Source of the DNA: a virus | IMG/VR virus record: IMGVR_UViG_3300006916_000391 | Span: 1 to 23,659 of that record | Length of the DNA stretch: 23,659 nt | Direction: 5' to 3' (one strand) | Shown: piece after piece, positions 1 to 7,546 of the stretch | Numbering within the stretch: position 1 is the first letter of the stretch | Layout of the letters: each line of letters starts with the position of its first letter | Translations under genes and position numbers: made by a program | Notes under the pieces: model-generated | The model's database searches: none | The model's input: only the letters and a program-made list of their open reading frames with translations | Told to the model about the DNA's origin: nothing

Positions 1-135
1 AAGACTGGTGCGACTTCTACACCACATGCAGTTGAAGATGCTTCACCGATTACTATTGTTGATTCTGACTTCAAATGTTTGAATGACTATCGAGATTCAC
101 TACTTAAAGCGACATCAGAAAAGGTGATGCAATGA
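1..135 (+). CDS. Hypothetical protein, C-terminal end only
   Basis: Frame 1 is open from the left edge to a TGA at 133-135, giving 44 residues of the C-terminus of an unrecognised protein. The TGA overlaps the next start codon (ATGA), the coupling seen all through this operon, so the frame is very likely real. The last residues (SLLKATSEKV) resemble the C-terminus of the protein ending at 3112 (SLLKETSKGV), and the DNA there is also similar. Function unknown. Confidence 0.65.
   Translation, partial: KTGATSTPHAVEDASPITIVDSDFKCLNDYRDSLLKATSEKVMQ
96..125 (+). repeat. Direct repeat copy 1 (partner at 3079-3108)
   Basis: Ungapped alignment of this segment with 3079-3108 gives 25 of 30 identical bases, including a perfect 14-base run (TTCACTACTTAAAG). 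Both copies encode the last residues of a protein, in the same reading frame, just upstream of the next gene's ATG. Confidence 0.5.
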
Positions 136-713
136 AACAACTATCTGAAATGAACTGGACTGACGGTACGGCTAAGGCACTCAAGGCTGCTGCGTCTCAA
201 ATTGAGAAGCGAGAGAAGTCTATGCACACTGCCGAAGAAGATTACTATTCCGACCCACAGGTGATGGTGACGGACTTACTGACTGGCTCCACTGTTATGC
301 TGGTGACTGAACCGCACACTGGTGGAAAGACTCACGGGCATGGTTATCGAAACTGTTCACAAGTTGAGCAACGCATACCAAGGAAGTTGCCTATGAAAAG
401 AATCATGCGACGATTACTCAGTATGGCTATCCGCAACTTCGTACCTGAGGATGCAGACCCCAACACCATAGGTCCAGTAGTCGAGAAGGCACTCAAAGAC
501 ATCGCTGCTTTCATCGCAGACGAGTCTATTGAAGATGATGATAAACATGAGGCTGCTCTTAACTCAGCCCTTGAAAAAATACTCGGTCACACGATGACCA
601 CACGAGCAGGAGACACACTGCTCAAGATGCAAGCCATTCCACTCAGTACAGCATACATGGATGTGAATGCTATCAAAACTGAGATGGACAAACAATTGGA
701 GGTAGAAATATGA
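132..713 (+). CDS. Hypothetical protein, 193 aa
   Basis: I recognise no family. The ATG overlaps the upstream stop (ATGA) and is preceded by GGTGAT, a partial Shine-Dalgarno match. The protein has an acidic N-terminal region with a His/Gly-rich stretch (HTGGKTHGHG, about residues 62-71). A basic segment follows (RIPRKLPMKRIMRRLL, about 81-96), then a largely helical, acidic C-terminal half. I see no membrane segment or catalytic motif. It ends in a 4-base overlap with the SANT-like gene downstream, so the two are probably co-translated. Confidence 0.8.
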   Translation: MKQLSEMNWTDGTAKALKAAASQIEKREKSMHTAEEDYYSDPQVMVTDLLTGSTVMLVTEPHTGGKTHGHGYRNCSQVEQRIPRKLPMKRIMRRLLSMAIRNFVPEDADPNTIGPVVEKALKDIAAFIADESIEDDDKHEAALNSALEKILGHTMTTRAGDTLLKMQAIPLSTAYMDVNAIKTEMDKQLEVEI

Positions 714-1123
714 CAAAAAGAAAAATAAGAAAATGGACAGAAGCAGATGATACAAAACTGGTAGACAGATGGAATGACGGGGCAAGAATATCAGAAATTT
801 CTGAAGAGTTGAAGCGTACACCTGCTGCGGTTAGCATGAGGTTAAGTAAACTGAGAAAGAGTAATGGTCCTCATTTCATTTGGGAAAGAATCAAAGCACC
901 TGTGGCTCCTAAGCCTAAAGCAAGCCCTAAGCCCAAAGCAAAGCCTAAGCCGACTACTAAGAAAAACGATAAGGCTGTTGTTGATAAAACCAAATTAGAT
1001 ATAGGTCTGAAATTGTATAAAGAGTACACTCAGCAACTTGAGCGTGAGAACAAAGCACTTCTTCAAGCACTCAATGCAGCGAATGCTGTTATCAAAGTCT
1101 ACAGTAAAAGAGATGAGGATTGA
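710..1123 (+). CDS. SANT/Myb-like DNA-binding protein with Pro-Lys linker and coiled coil
   Basis: Residues 8-50 fit a SANT/Myb or GcrA-like helix-turn-helix. A tryptophan and acidic residues open helix 1 (KWTEADDTKLVDRW), and a recognition-helix-like RTPAAVSMRLSKLRK follows. Residues 64-83 form a Pro-Lys repeat linker (PKPKASPKPKAKPKP), and residues about 100-133 form a charged, leucine-rich predicted coiled coil. This suggests a DNA-binding head, a flexible basic linker and an oligomerising tail. A regulatory or genome-organising role is inferred. The start overlaps the previous stop and has a clear GGAGGT six bases upstream. The gene is more A-rich than its neighbours. Confidence 0.8.
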   Translation: MTKRKIRKWTEADDTKLVDRWNDGARISEISEELKRTPAAVSMRLSKLRKSNGPHFIWERIKAPVAPKPKASPKPKAKPKPTTKKNDKAVVDKTKLDIGLKLYKEYTQQLERENKALLQALNAANAVIKVYSKRDED

Positions 1124-1125
1124 TT

Positions 1126-1461
1126 ATGAGTGAGAAGGCTGATGCTTTGATGCGTTCTGTTCAGGCACATTCTGAGGATAGAGCACTTGAGTTAGCAAGC
1201 AGTCTTGGATTAACGGTTGAACAGTTTGCCTCGGCAAAGATGATGCAGATGCGTATAGAACAATCACCTAAATGGTTTGCACCAAGAAGTCCTCATGGAC
1301 TAATGGTTGATTGTATCTATCTCGTCGCTAAGAAAAGTGGGATGAAGATAAGTGCTGTTAAGATGAGAAACCATACAATGAAGATTTTTGGTGTAGGTAC
1401 TCAACCACGAGCGAGCGTATGGCAAGATGATTTCACAGATGTCATCGAGGAATATACATGA
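1126..1461 (+). CDS. Small helical protein with a faint TFB cyclin-box-like segment
   Basis: A 111-residue protein. I chose the ATG at 1126 because GAGG at 1115-1118 lies seven bases upstream; a TTG at 1120 would be too close to it. Residues about 50-88 contain RSPHGLMVDCIYLVAKKSG followed by a basic KMRNHTMKIFG. This resembles the second cyclin repeat of archaeal TFB (RSP.G...AA.IY.A followed by an RN helix). There is no zinc ribbon and no second cyclin repeat, so it could not be a complete TFB. It might be a decoy or remnant, or the likeness may be chance. Its stop overlaps the ligase-like gene (ATGA). Confidence 0.7.
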   Translation: MSEKADALMRSVQAHSEDRALELASSLGLTVEQFASAKMMQMRIEQSPKWFAPRSPHGLMVDCIYLVAKKSGMKISAVKMRNHTMKIFGVGTQPRASVWQDDFTDVIEEYT

Positions 1462-2684
1462 AGTTCTCAGTGCTTGCTGACATTCATGAACGCTTGAGGT
1501 TGGGTTCTCAGAAACGCTCTCAACTACAACGGCTGATTACAAAAGAAGAAGCCTTGTACTTCTATGAGTTTTTCTTCCCTGACAAAGCGAGAGTGTCAAC
1601 AAGCACTGCTATTGGAAAAGTGGCACATGAACTTTCATTGTTCTATGATGTCGCAAAGAGTATGTTGCCTGATGAAGAGGTATGGTATGCTCTTGCGTCT
1701 GAAAGTAATAAGTCAGCATCTCGTGCTCTCTCATGTCAACAGGTACTCGACCTTCCCTTTGAGTCGATGACATTCACAGACATCGCTTACAGGTTCAATG
1801 AAGTCGAGGCTCGTCTTGTATGGAGGTATTTGATGAAGGCTCAACCTCAGATTAGTAAGAGGTCTTTCTTCGGTATCATGTCGATGATAATGAATCTCCC
1901 TGCGAGATTGGTGAAGCAAAGTATGACTCGTGATACATTGATTAAAATGTTCGATGACCCTAACAGCATTCAATCACTTGAAGAGTGGTGGAAGCACAGT
2001 GCTTTCCCATCACCTGCTCGATGGCGACCTTGGATGAAACTTGTACCACCTGAGGATGATTACATTGCAGTGGTTATACCGAATGGTCAGTTGTACTTTA
2101 CTTGGAAAGGAGAAGCAAGGACTCGCTCAGGTGAGCGTATAAGTTCAACTCTCTCAAATGATTATCTCATTGAGTGGTCAGGCGAGACGATGATTGACCG
2201 CATCGCTATATCTAATCCAACTGAAACATGGGAGTCGAGGCTACCGAAAGAAGTTGAATCTTTCAGACTACAAGAGCACGGAGCGTGGGAACAAATTATG
2301 TTGCGACTTAATGATGAAGATGTTCAGTGCGTGAGGCTCGTGCGAGCATCGAGTCACTACGAGCCGGATGAAATCATGGGTTTCACAATCTATCCCCATC
2401 GCTCTCGTGTTTTCTTACGACTACACTCAATTGATGAGAGTCGCTGGACATTGTCGGCTCTTGATGGTCTTGATGATTTTGAACCAGTGGCTAACATCTT
2501 GGACCCGAATGTCGGCGTTAGAAGTGTTGATGAAGATTCATGCGTGGTAATTGAGGTTGCTGTGTTAGCAGTCGACGGTGAAGGCTACATCAACCAGTGT
2601 CTTTTTATCGACACAAGACCGGATTTAGGTATAGGTGATGTCGCTCAGTTAACTGATTTAATCGAAAGGGGGTTGGAAAGTTGA
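1458..2684 (+). CDS. Divergent, probably catalytically dead ATP-dependent DNA ligase-like protein
   Basis: A 408-residue protein with the order of an archaeal/eukaryotic ligase. The N-terminal MKFSVLADIHERL resembles archaeal ligase starts, and EARLVWRYLMKA (117-128) resembles the DNA-binding-domain motif EAKYLVRLILG. A nucleotidyltransferase-like stretch follows (203-250, with TRSGERI), then a motif V-like region (303-322) and an OB-fold-like CVVIEVAVL (362-370). However, no KxDGxR adenylation motif exists anywhere, the motif V lysine is absent and the motif VI region lacks its basic residues. If the homology holds, it can bind DNA but cannot be adenylated; a structural or nick-binding role is conceivable. 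GAGG six bases upstream supports the start. The family call is tentative; the gene itself is secure. Confidence 0.85.
   Translation: MKFSVLADIHERLRLGSQKRSQLQRLITKEEALYFYEFFFPDKARVSTSTAIGKVAHELSLFYDVAKSMLPDEEVWYALASESNKSASRALSCQQVLDLPFESMTFTDIAYRFNEVEARLVWRYLMKAQPQISKRSFFGIMSMIMNLPARLVKQSMTRDTLIKMFDDPNSIQSLEEWWKHSAFPSPARWRPWMKLVPPEDDYIAVVIPNGQLYFTWKGEARTRSGERISSTLSNDYLIEWSGETMIDRIAISNPTETWESRLPKEVESFRLQEHGAWEQIMLRLNDEDVQCVRLVRASSHYEPDEIMGFTIYPHRSRVFLRLHSIDESRWTLSALDGLDDFEPVANILDPNVGVRSVDEDSCVVIEVAVLAVDGEGYINQCLFIDTRPDLGIGDVAQLTDLIERGLES
2667..2672 (+). promoter_or_regulatory. Shine-Dalgarno sequence deciding a TTG start
   Basis: AGGGGG lies eight bases upstream of TTG 2681 but 20 bases upstream of the first in-frame ATG (2693). 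The TTG also overlaps the ligase-like gene's stop (TTGA), matching the coupling used elsewhere in this operon. Confidence 0.5.
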
Positions 2685-3112
2685 ATGAAGATATGATGCT
2701 CGGTCTTGGCTACATATTAGGTGGCATTCGTTTCAGTGTAAACATATCTAAAGCGAGTGATAGACCCTCAGGTTATCGAGTTAGACCTTGTGTTAGGTGG
2801 CAAAAGACACCACCACTATATGCCGAGCAGGTTGTTAATGAAGCACTATCGGTCGTCGGGCTTGAAGTTCAAGATGTGTATGATACGAAGAAAGAAGTTC
2901 TTGCATGGATTACATTCATACTACGAATGGATGACGCTTACAAGGTGCGTAAATTATTTGCAGACCAAGATGGACTCGGTGCTCTCCTGTGGGTACATGA
3001 TAACCCTGCTCCTAAAACCTACGAGAATTTCATTCAATGGGCTGAAAGATATGACAATGAAATCGAAAGACTGGAGAGTTCACTACTTAAAGAAACATCA
3101 AAAGGGGTCTAA
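2681..3112 (+). CDS. Hypothetical protein, 143 aa; possible LAGLIDADG-like remnant
   Basis: The start is probably TTG 2681, supported by AGGGGG eight bases upstream; ATG 2693 is the alternative. The N-terminus LGYILGGIRFS, followed by a basic beta-rich stretch (GYRVRPCVRWQKTPP) and helices, faintly resembles the fold order of a LAGLIDADG endonuclease (YLLGL..DG then YRVR). The catalytic acidic residue expected at the end of the first motif is missing, so this would be a non-cutting relative at best. The C-terminus is acidic and helical and ends with a segment shared with the partial gene at the left edge. It lies between the ligase-like and clamp-loader genes. Function unknown. Confidence 0.7.
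   Translation: MNEDMMLGLGYILGGIRFSVNISKASDRPSGYRVRPCVRWQKTPPLYAEQVVNEALSVVGLEVQDVYDTKKEVLAWITFILRMDDAYKVRKLFADQDGLGALLWVHDNPAPKTYENFIQWAERYDNEIERLESSLLKETSKGV
3079..3108 (+). repeat. Direct repeat copy 2 (partner at 96-125)
   Basis: This is the partner of the repeat at 96-125. The perfect core lies at 3079-3092 and a second matching block (ACATCA) at 3095-3100. The reading frame is the same in both copies (SLLKETSKGV here). Confidence 0.5.
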
Positions 3113-3114
3113 TC

Positions 3115-4044
3115 ATGTTTGAACCATTGACATTCTTGGAGATTGTAGGGCAACCTGAATTTGTATCAGATGCTTTAGAATGGAGTTCAAAAGATAAATA
3201 CCCAAATGCTGTACTACTCTACGGACCACCGGGCACTGGTAAGACTACTGGTGGTAAAGTAATCGCTCGTGAAATGTTGAAAGATTTCTTTGACCCCATG
3301 AATTTCACCATGACTAATGCCAGTGACGATAGAGGTATTGATTTCATTCGTCATGAACTAAAGAACTGGGCTTCCATGAAAGCAATCGGTGCTGACCGTC
3401 GAGTCATATTACTGGATGAGGCTGACGGTCTAACACCTGCTGCTCAAGATGCACTGCGTCAAGTCATAGAGTTGAATGCAGACAATACGCTGTTTGTTCT
3501 TACAGCAAATGACATTACAAAGATTAGACCTGCTATCAAAAGCAGATGTGCCACCTATGAATTTGGACCTATTACACCCGAAGATGGTGCTTCACGCTTA
3601 ATGCAGATTCTCCCTGAATTAGATAGAAAGCGTACTGATGAATGGTACGACGCTGCTCTTTACCTTATGCATCACTGTGGTGGTGATATGAGAAGAGCAA
3701 TACAGAAGTGGGCTTATTCAGATACCCCACAAAAAATACTCGACATTCGTATTTCTGAGGCAAGTGGCTCAAAGGCAGCCCTCGCAGCAGTAGGCGGTGA
3801 GTGGATGAACATGCGTTCATCGTTATATTCCATGTTGGACAATGGCATGACGATTCATCAAGTCATGCGTTCATTCCATCAAAACCTTACATCCTTCTTT
3901 GAGATGGATGCTGATACAACATTCACAGTGATGGCTGTGCTTGGCGAGATGATACCACACATGTATGAGTGGTCGCTCGGTTCCTATTCCTTCGTTGACT
4001 GCCTTGTGGCACGATTGAAGAAGGAGGTGCAAAAAAATGAATGA
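3115..4044 (+). CDS. rfcS: Clamp loader ATPase, replication factor C small subunit type
   Basis: An AAA+ ATPase of 309 residues, close to the usual archaeal RFC small subunit length. It shows the RFC signatures in order: N-terminal VGQPEFVSDAL, Walker A GPPGTGKT (37-44), Walker B VILLDEADGL (97-106), sensor 1 VLTAND (128-133) and the SRC arginine-finger motif IKSRCATYEF (141-150). A C-terminal helical collar domain follows. RFC loads the ring-shaped clamp onto primed DNA using ATP; the clamp is encoded 2.7 kb downstream at 6787. No large RFC subunit is seen here, so the loader is either homomeric or uses a host subunit. It ends in an 8-base overlap with the next gene. Confidence 0.95.
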   Translation: MFEPLTFLEIVGQPEFVSDALEWSSKDKYPNAVLLYGPPGTGKTTGGKVIAREMLKDFFDPMNFTMTNASDDRGIDFIRHELKNWASMKAIGADRRVILLDEADGLTPAAQDALRQVIELNADNTLFVLTANDITKIRPAIKSRCATYEFGPITPEDGASRLMQILPELDRKRTDEWYDAALYLMHHCGGDMRRAIQKWAYSDTPQKILDIRISEASGSKAALAAVGGEWMNMRSSLYSMLDNGMTIHQVMRSFHQNLTSFFEMDADTTFTVMAVLGEMIPHMYEWSLGSYSFVDCLVARLKKEVQKNE

Positions 4045-5377
4045 TGAATATGAAGAAGTTTATGAAGAAGAAACAGAAGAAACAAGCCAAAACACAGGGC
4101 TTCCCGCCGGTGTCATGGAAAGACTTAGTGCATACGCTGAGCGAACTAAGAAAGAGTTAGCCAGTGTTAAGCAAGAGTTCTATGATTACATAGCCAAAGA
4201 ATACTTGTGTGAAGATGCTTCAAACGAAGATGAAGATTTGCTTGAAGATTGGGCAGAACAAATGCTTGTAGAAACCCGTAATGTGAGCAGTGGTGGAAGT
4301 AGCGGTGCTTATGCAGGTGTACCATTCGTTGGTATGTTTGTAGGTGTCGAACCAAACTCCCGTGACCGCCGTGGTGGACTTGTAAAGAGAGCAAAGCGTG
4401 ATTTCACACTCGATGCTGGTGCTGCTGTAGGCAGTGGATTTGTAGGTCATTTCACAAAGGGCGATGGTGTTTGGATGCTGAATACATCTAACGGTGAAAA
4501 GCGTACAGAATTTTCAGTAGATGAAATTCCTGACCACTCTTTCTTAGCAGACGGTGAGCGTATTTGTTTACTAACAAAACAAGGTCGAGCAAAAGCGATG
4601 AGCATGATTGGAAGAAATTACTTCTTCCTCGGTGCTCCTGAAAGTGAATTTACAAATGACAATGCTATCCAACTATGGAGACTTGATTGTCAAGGTGAAG
4701 ATGCTAACATGGTAGTCCGTATAGGTGAACCTTGTAGGATAGAAGCAAAACTCCCAAGCGACAATGCACCTGAGGGATTCAAAGATGTACTCAGCACTAA
4801 CCTTGGTATTAAAGACAACATTACATACACTGATGAGTTCGTATCTGAATCAGTTAGACCTTTACTCAATCCAATGAAGATGTGGGTAGATTCTGAATTA
4901 CATGGCTATTACGCTTCATTAGAAGATTTAGTAGAAGCCTTTGAATCAGGTAGCAGGTCGTTTACAATCAACGGTGAGCAAGGCAAGTCAGGTCCAGTGA
5001 TATTCACCAAGGGAACAGTCAACAGATTATCTTCTGAGGCTCGTGAAAGTGAATATGATGAAGGCAACAGGTCTTATTCTTTGTCCCTATCATCCAGTGC
5101 TCTACAAAGTATGCATAGTCAACAAGACTTGCGTGAAGTCATGTGTTGGATAGGTAGTGCTTGTAATGATTTGACTAACCCCTTCGTAGCATTTGAAAAT
5201 GGTGAAGAAATTCCATACGCTGAGAACTCAACTGTATTGGTTTGCGGTAGAATAGCAGTCAAGAGAAAAGATGGAGTCGACATTCCTAATCTGAAAGTAA
5301 TGGGTGTCTTTGCTCACCCTCGTCGCATTCGACGCAGGGCTACTGGTGGAGACACTGGTCGAGGACAATTCGAGTGA
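4037..5377 (+). CDS. Probable ssDNA-binding (RPA-like) protein, OB-fold candidate
   Basis: A 446-residue protein with no strong signature. The N-terminal 80 residues are very acidic and helical. The rest is beta-rich with Gly-rich turns, including GVPFVGMFVGVEPN (about 94-107) and a late STVLVCGRIAVKRKD, resembling OB-fold strands. The C-terminal tail is basic (RRIRRRATGG). A replication protein A-like role is inferred from this make-up and from its place between the clamp loader and the RadA-like ATPase. The start has a strong GGAGGTG seven bases upstream. I see no zinc finger, which some archaeal RPAs carry. A structure prediction would settle the fold. Confidence 0.85.
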   Translation: MNDEYEEVYEEETEETSQNTGLPAGVMERLSAYAERTKKELASVKQEFYDYIAKEYLCEDASNEDEDLLEDWAEQMLVETRNVSSGGSSGAYAGVPFVGMFVGVEPNSRDRRGGLVKRAKRDFTLDAGAAVGSGFVGHFTKGDGVWMLNTSNGEKRTEFSVDEIPDHSFLADGERICLLTKQGRAKAMSMIGRNYFFLGAPESEFTNDNAIQLWRLDCQGEDANMVVRIGEPCRIEAKLPSDNAPEGFKDVLSTNLGIKDNITYTDEFVSESVRPLLNPMKMWVDSELHGYYASLEDLVEAFESGSRSFTINGEQGKSGPVIFTKGTVNRLSSEARESEYDEGNRSYSLSLSSSALQSMHSQQDLREVMCWIGSACNDLTNPFVAFENGEEIPYAENSTVLVCGRIAVKRKDGVDIPNLKVMGVFAHPRRIRRRATGGDTGRGQFE

Positions 5378-5388
5378 GGTGATAAAGA

Positions 5389-6375
5389 ATGGCTGGTTTC
5401 GGTAAAACAAAAGAGGCTGAGAAAAAAGAGGTAGAAGAAGAAAAACTCGAATCTACTCCTGCTCACAAACGCACTGATGATGATGCGTTTGCTTCACTAC
5501 AGAAAGAACTAATGATGATGGACAATACCCCACAGACTCACATCTTTATGGGTATTGCAGGTCATGACAACACAGGTAAAACTGCGATAGTCACTGACGC
5601 ATTCGTTAAGGATGATGCAGCGAAAGAACGCAATGAAGAATTGTGGATTATAGACTTTGAAGGTGGAGGGGCTGCTAACAAATCAGCATTCCACTCACAC
5701 GAGGGTCGAATCAAATGTTGGGAACCGTGGGTAATGCATCGTGGTGATAGAACTGCTTATGACTACCCTGCTACTCACGATAGAGTCATGTCGATATTTC
5801 AGTTTGCAGTTGATATAGCACACAAACAGCGTGACCCTGAATACACAGGTACTCGCCTTTGGGGTGTTCATGTCACTGGTGTTGACCTATGGGACAGTGT
5901 TTGTGTAAACTGTATGCGAATCGTAGACTTGAACATCGCTAAAGATGGTATTGAAGCAGCCGACTGGAATAAGAAGGTCGGTCATCAATGGGACTGGGCT
6001 ATTCGTAAGACTCGATTCCATCAACTAACTGGTTTGTGTCGTGCTCTTGTTAAAGCAGGCGTTAGAGTCTTTTGGGAGACTCACCTTCGTCTGACAAACT
6101 ACACATGGGGTAATGCTGAAAACAGCGACCCTAAGTGGCGACCTGATTGGGAGAAGGCAAGTAATAACTTCGTCTATCAAATCCTAATCTGTGAGCGTAA
6201 AGACACTATTGATGATGAAACTGGAGATGTCATACGAAGCGAGTATCAAGTCACCTTCGACAAGAGTAAGACTAACGCTAAACTTCAAGGACAGAAAAGA
6301 ACTACACTGATTACGGAGGCAGGACAAGAGCCACAATGGTTCGGACTACCCGAACTGTACGATGGCTCACTATGA
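5389..6375 (+). CDS. RadA/Sak4-like RecA-family ATPase
   Basis: A 328-residue P-loop ATPase. After a charged N-terminal tail (1-45), Walker A is GHDNTGKT (58-65), and a strand ending in aspartate, WGVHVTGVDLWDS (about 158-171), fits Walker B of the RecA fold. An acidic WIIDFEGG strand lies between them. There is no N-terminal HhH domain as in cellular RadA, which matches shortened viral recombinases of the RadA/Sak4 type that anneal or exchange DNA strands. A clear GAGGTGAT (5376-5383) precedes the ATG by five bases. The neighbouring clamp loader and ssDNA-binding candidate support a recombination or replication role. Whether it has strand-exchange activity cannot be read from the sequence. 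Confidence 0.85.
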   Translation: MAGFGKTKEAEKKEVEEEKLESTPAHKRTDDDAFASLQKELMMMDNTPQTHIFMGIAGHDNTGKTAIVTDAFVKDDAAKERNEELWIIDFEGGGAANKSAFHSHEGRIKCWEPWVMHRGDRTAYDYPATHDRVMSIFQFAVDIAHKQRDPEYTGTRLWGVHVTGVDLWDSVCVNCMRIVDLNIAKDGIEAADWNKKVGHQWDWAIRKTRFHQLTGLCRALVKAGVRVFWETHLRLTNYTWGNAENSDPKWRPDWEKASNNFVYQILICERKDTIDDETGDVIRSEYQVTFDKSKTNAKLQGQKRTTLITEAGQEPQWFGLPELYDGSL

Positions 6376-6548
6376 TTAATTTACACACCATGGGGGTTTG
6401 CACAGTAAAAACGACAAAGTGTTCCTTCGTATTCTCTCTAACATCCCAAGGCTGCTATATTCCTCGGCAGTCGAGAATCCAAAGGCAAGGTGGAGTTTGC
6501 AGGCAATTTCCTTCACCCGTCGTTCCCCCGCCGTGTGTCATTAGGTGA
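6372..6548 (+). CDS. Possible 58-aa ORF filling the gap after the RadA-like gene
   Basis: The ATG at 6372 overlaps the upstream stop (ATGA), and the ORF ends at 6548 inside the Shine-Dalgarno of the next gene, so its placement mimics a real gene here. The composition argues against it: Cys-, Pro- and Gln-rich with few acidic residues, unlike every neighbour, and no domain is visible. A second frame (48 codons from TTG 6398 to the stop at 6544) is also open. The stretch may instead be non-coding. Confidence 0.25.
   Translation: MINLHTMGVCTVKTTKCSFVFSLTSQGCYIPRQSRIQRQGGVCRQFPSPVVPPPCVIR
6489..6517 (+). other. Possible RNA hairpin in the 178-base gap
   Basis: GGTGGAG (6489-6495) can pair with CTTCACC (6511-6517), a 7-bp stem with one G-U pair and a 15-base loop. 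In the same gap GGGGG (6392-6396) and CCCCC (6525-6529) could close a larger structure. The gap is visibly richer in G and C than its surroundings. It could be a structured leader for the downstream clamp and polymerase genes, but no known RNA class is recognised. Confidence 0.25.
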
Positions 6549-6553
6549 TTATT

Positions 6554-6787
6554 ATGACTAAGAAGTGGAAATTTTGGAAGAAAGTCATGCAAGACAAACC
6601 ATCCACTAAACCTGTGGTTAATGCGTGTGCTCACTGCGGTAAGCATGTACTCAGACAAAGTAAACTATCTGAGTTTGGAGACACGACTGGACTATTACAA
6701 AGTAAACTACCAATTGATTTTGATGAGCAAATGACTGAAAGCATAGGATTTGATTCAAAACCTCGTAAGTACAGGGGGATGATTTGA
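6554..6787 (+). CDS. Small basic protein with CxxC motif
   Basis: A 77-residue protein with an aromatic-basic N-terminus (KKWKFWKKV) and a single CAHCGKH motif at about residues 25-31. One CxxC plus the nearby histidine could make a small metal site or dimeric zinc knuckle. I chose ATG 6554 over GTG 6545 because AGGTGATT overlaps the GTG and sits at the right distance from the ATG. Its stop overlaps the clamp start (TGATG), so it is probably co-translated with the clamp. Function unknown. Confidence 0.65.
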   Translation: MTKKWKFWKKVMQDKPSTKPVVNACAHCGKHVLRQSKLSEFGDTTGLLQSKLPIDFDEQMTESIGFDSKPRKYRGMI

Positions 6788-7542
6788 TGACTGAGGTTTC
6801 TATAGACCGTAAGCAAGCATTGCAGTTTTTGTCATCTTTTGGTAAGAATGTCGGTGACCTAAAAGTGACCTTCGCTATAGATGGTAAGATGACAGCAACA
6901 GTTGCTTTCATGTCGCACTATTTTCATAAAGAGCGTCAGGTACAGGGTATCGTTAGAACGGCAGGTACAATCGACATTAGCGAATTGGAGAAGGCATGTA
7001 AGTTCCTCAAGAGTGCGAAGAGTGACAATGTGACTCTCAAGCAGTTAGGAAGTGGTAAGACACTTTACATCAATGCAGGAACAACTAAAGTTCAATTCCC
7101 AAGTAGCACTGCTATTGTATCATACAGCAAGGTACCATTGATTGAGCGACTCATCAATGATAGTAAAGATTCACAGTGGACTAAGTGGCACAACGCTGAG
7201 TTAGAGATTGGCGGTGTTGTCAACATTACTGACCTTTTGACTGTATCAAAGATGCGTGGCATCCTTAACGCCAGTCCGATATTCAAGGTCATAGCCAATG
7301 CAGAAGAAGGAGAATTGAGTATTACTGCCGGTAAGCGTCATGAGGCTCGACTCTTTAACACAGTGACTCTAAGTGACCCTGTGGGACCTAACGCTTCTAT
7401 TGAGTCCACTTACGGACCGTGGTTGATGGAGAACATAGGATTGCTAAGTGAAGGTAATGCGGAAGTTCATTTCGGCTCCAACACTATTCTCGCTGTTGAA
7501 CAAGATAATGATTTACTCATTGTAGTGGACCAACGGGCGTGA
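6787..7542 (+). CDS. pcn: DNA sliding clamp, PCNA-like
   Basis: A 251-residue protein, the usual length of archaeal PCNA. It shows the expected pattern of two similar beta-rich domains joined midway: domain 1 ends near the strand TTKVQFPSS, and domain 2 has SPIFKVIANAEEGELSITAG. A typical clamp C-terminus follows (AEVHFGSNTILAVEQDNDLLIVVDQRA region). A homotrimeric ring tethering the polymerase to DNA is the known role. It sits directly upstream of the polymerase and downstream of the loader. ATG 6787 overlaps the previous stop; an alternative TTG lies one codon earlier. Sequence identity to cellular PCNA is low, so the call rests on length, end motif and context. Confidence 0.8.
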   Translation: MTEVSIDRKQALQFLSSFGKNVGDLKVTFAIDGKMTATVAFMSHYFHKERQVQGIVRTAGTIDISELEKACKFLKSAKSDNVTLKQLGSGKTLYINAGTTKVQFPSSTAIVSYSKVPLIERLINDSKDSQWTKWHNAELEIGGVVNITDLLTVSKMRGILNASPIFKVIANAEEGELSITAGKRHEARLFNTVTLSDPVGPNASIESTYGPWLMENIGLLSEGNAEVHFGSNTILAVEQDNDLLIVVDQRA

Positions 7543-7546
7543 GTCT

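Noticed and set aside
907-950. Short repeated units (CCTAAGCC-like) considered as a satellite or CRISPR-like repeat
   Set aside because: They are codon repeats for the Pro-Lys linker of the SANT-like protein, with no spacers.
6376-6553. tRNA or known riboswitch in the 178-base gap
   Set aside because: No cloverleaf, T-loop or recognisable aptamer core could be found by eye.
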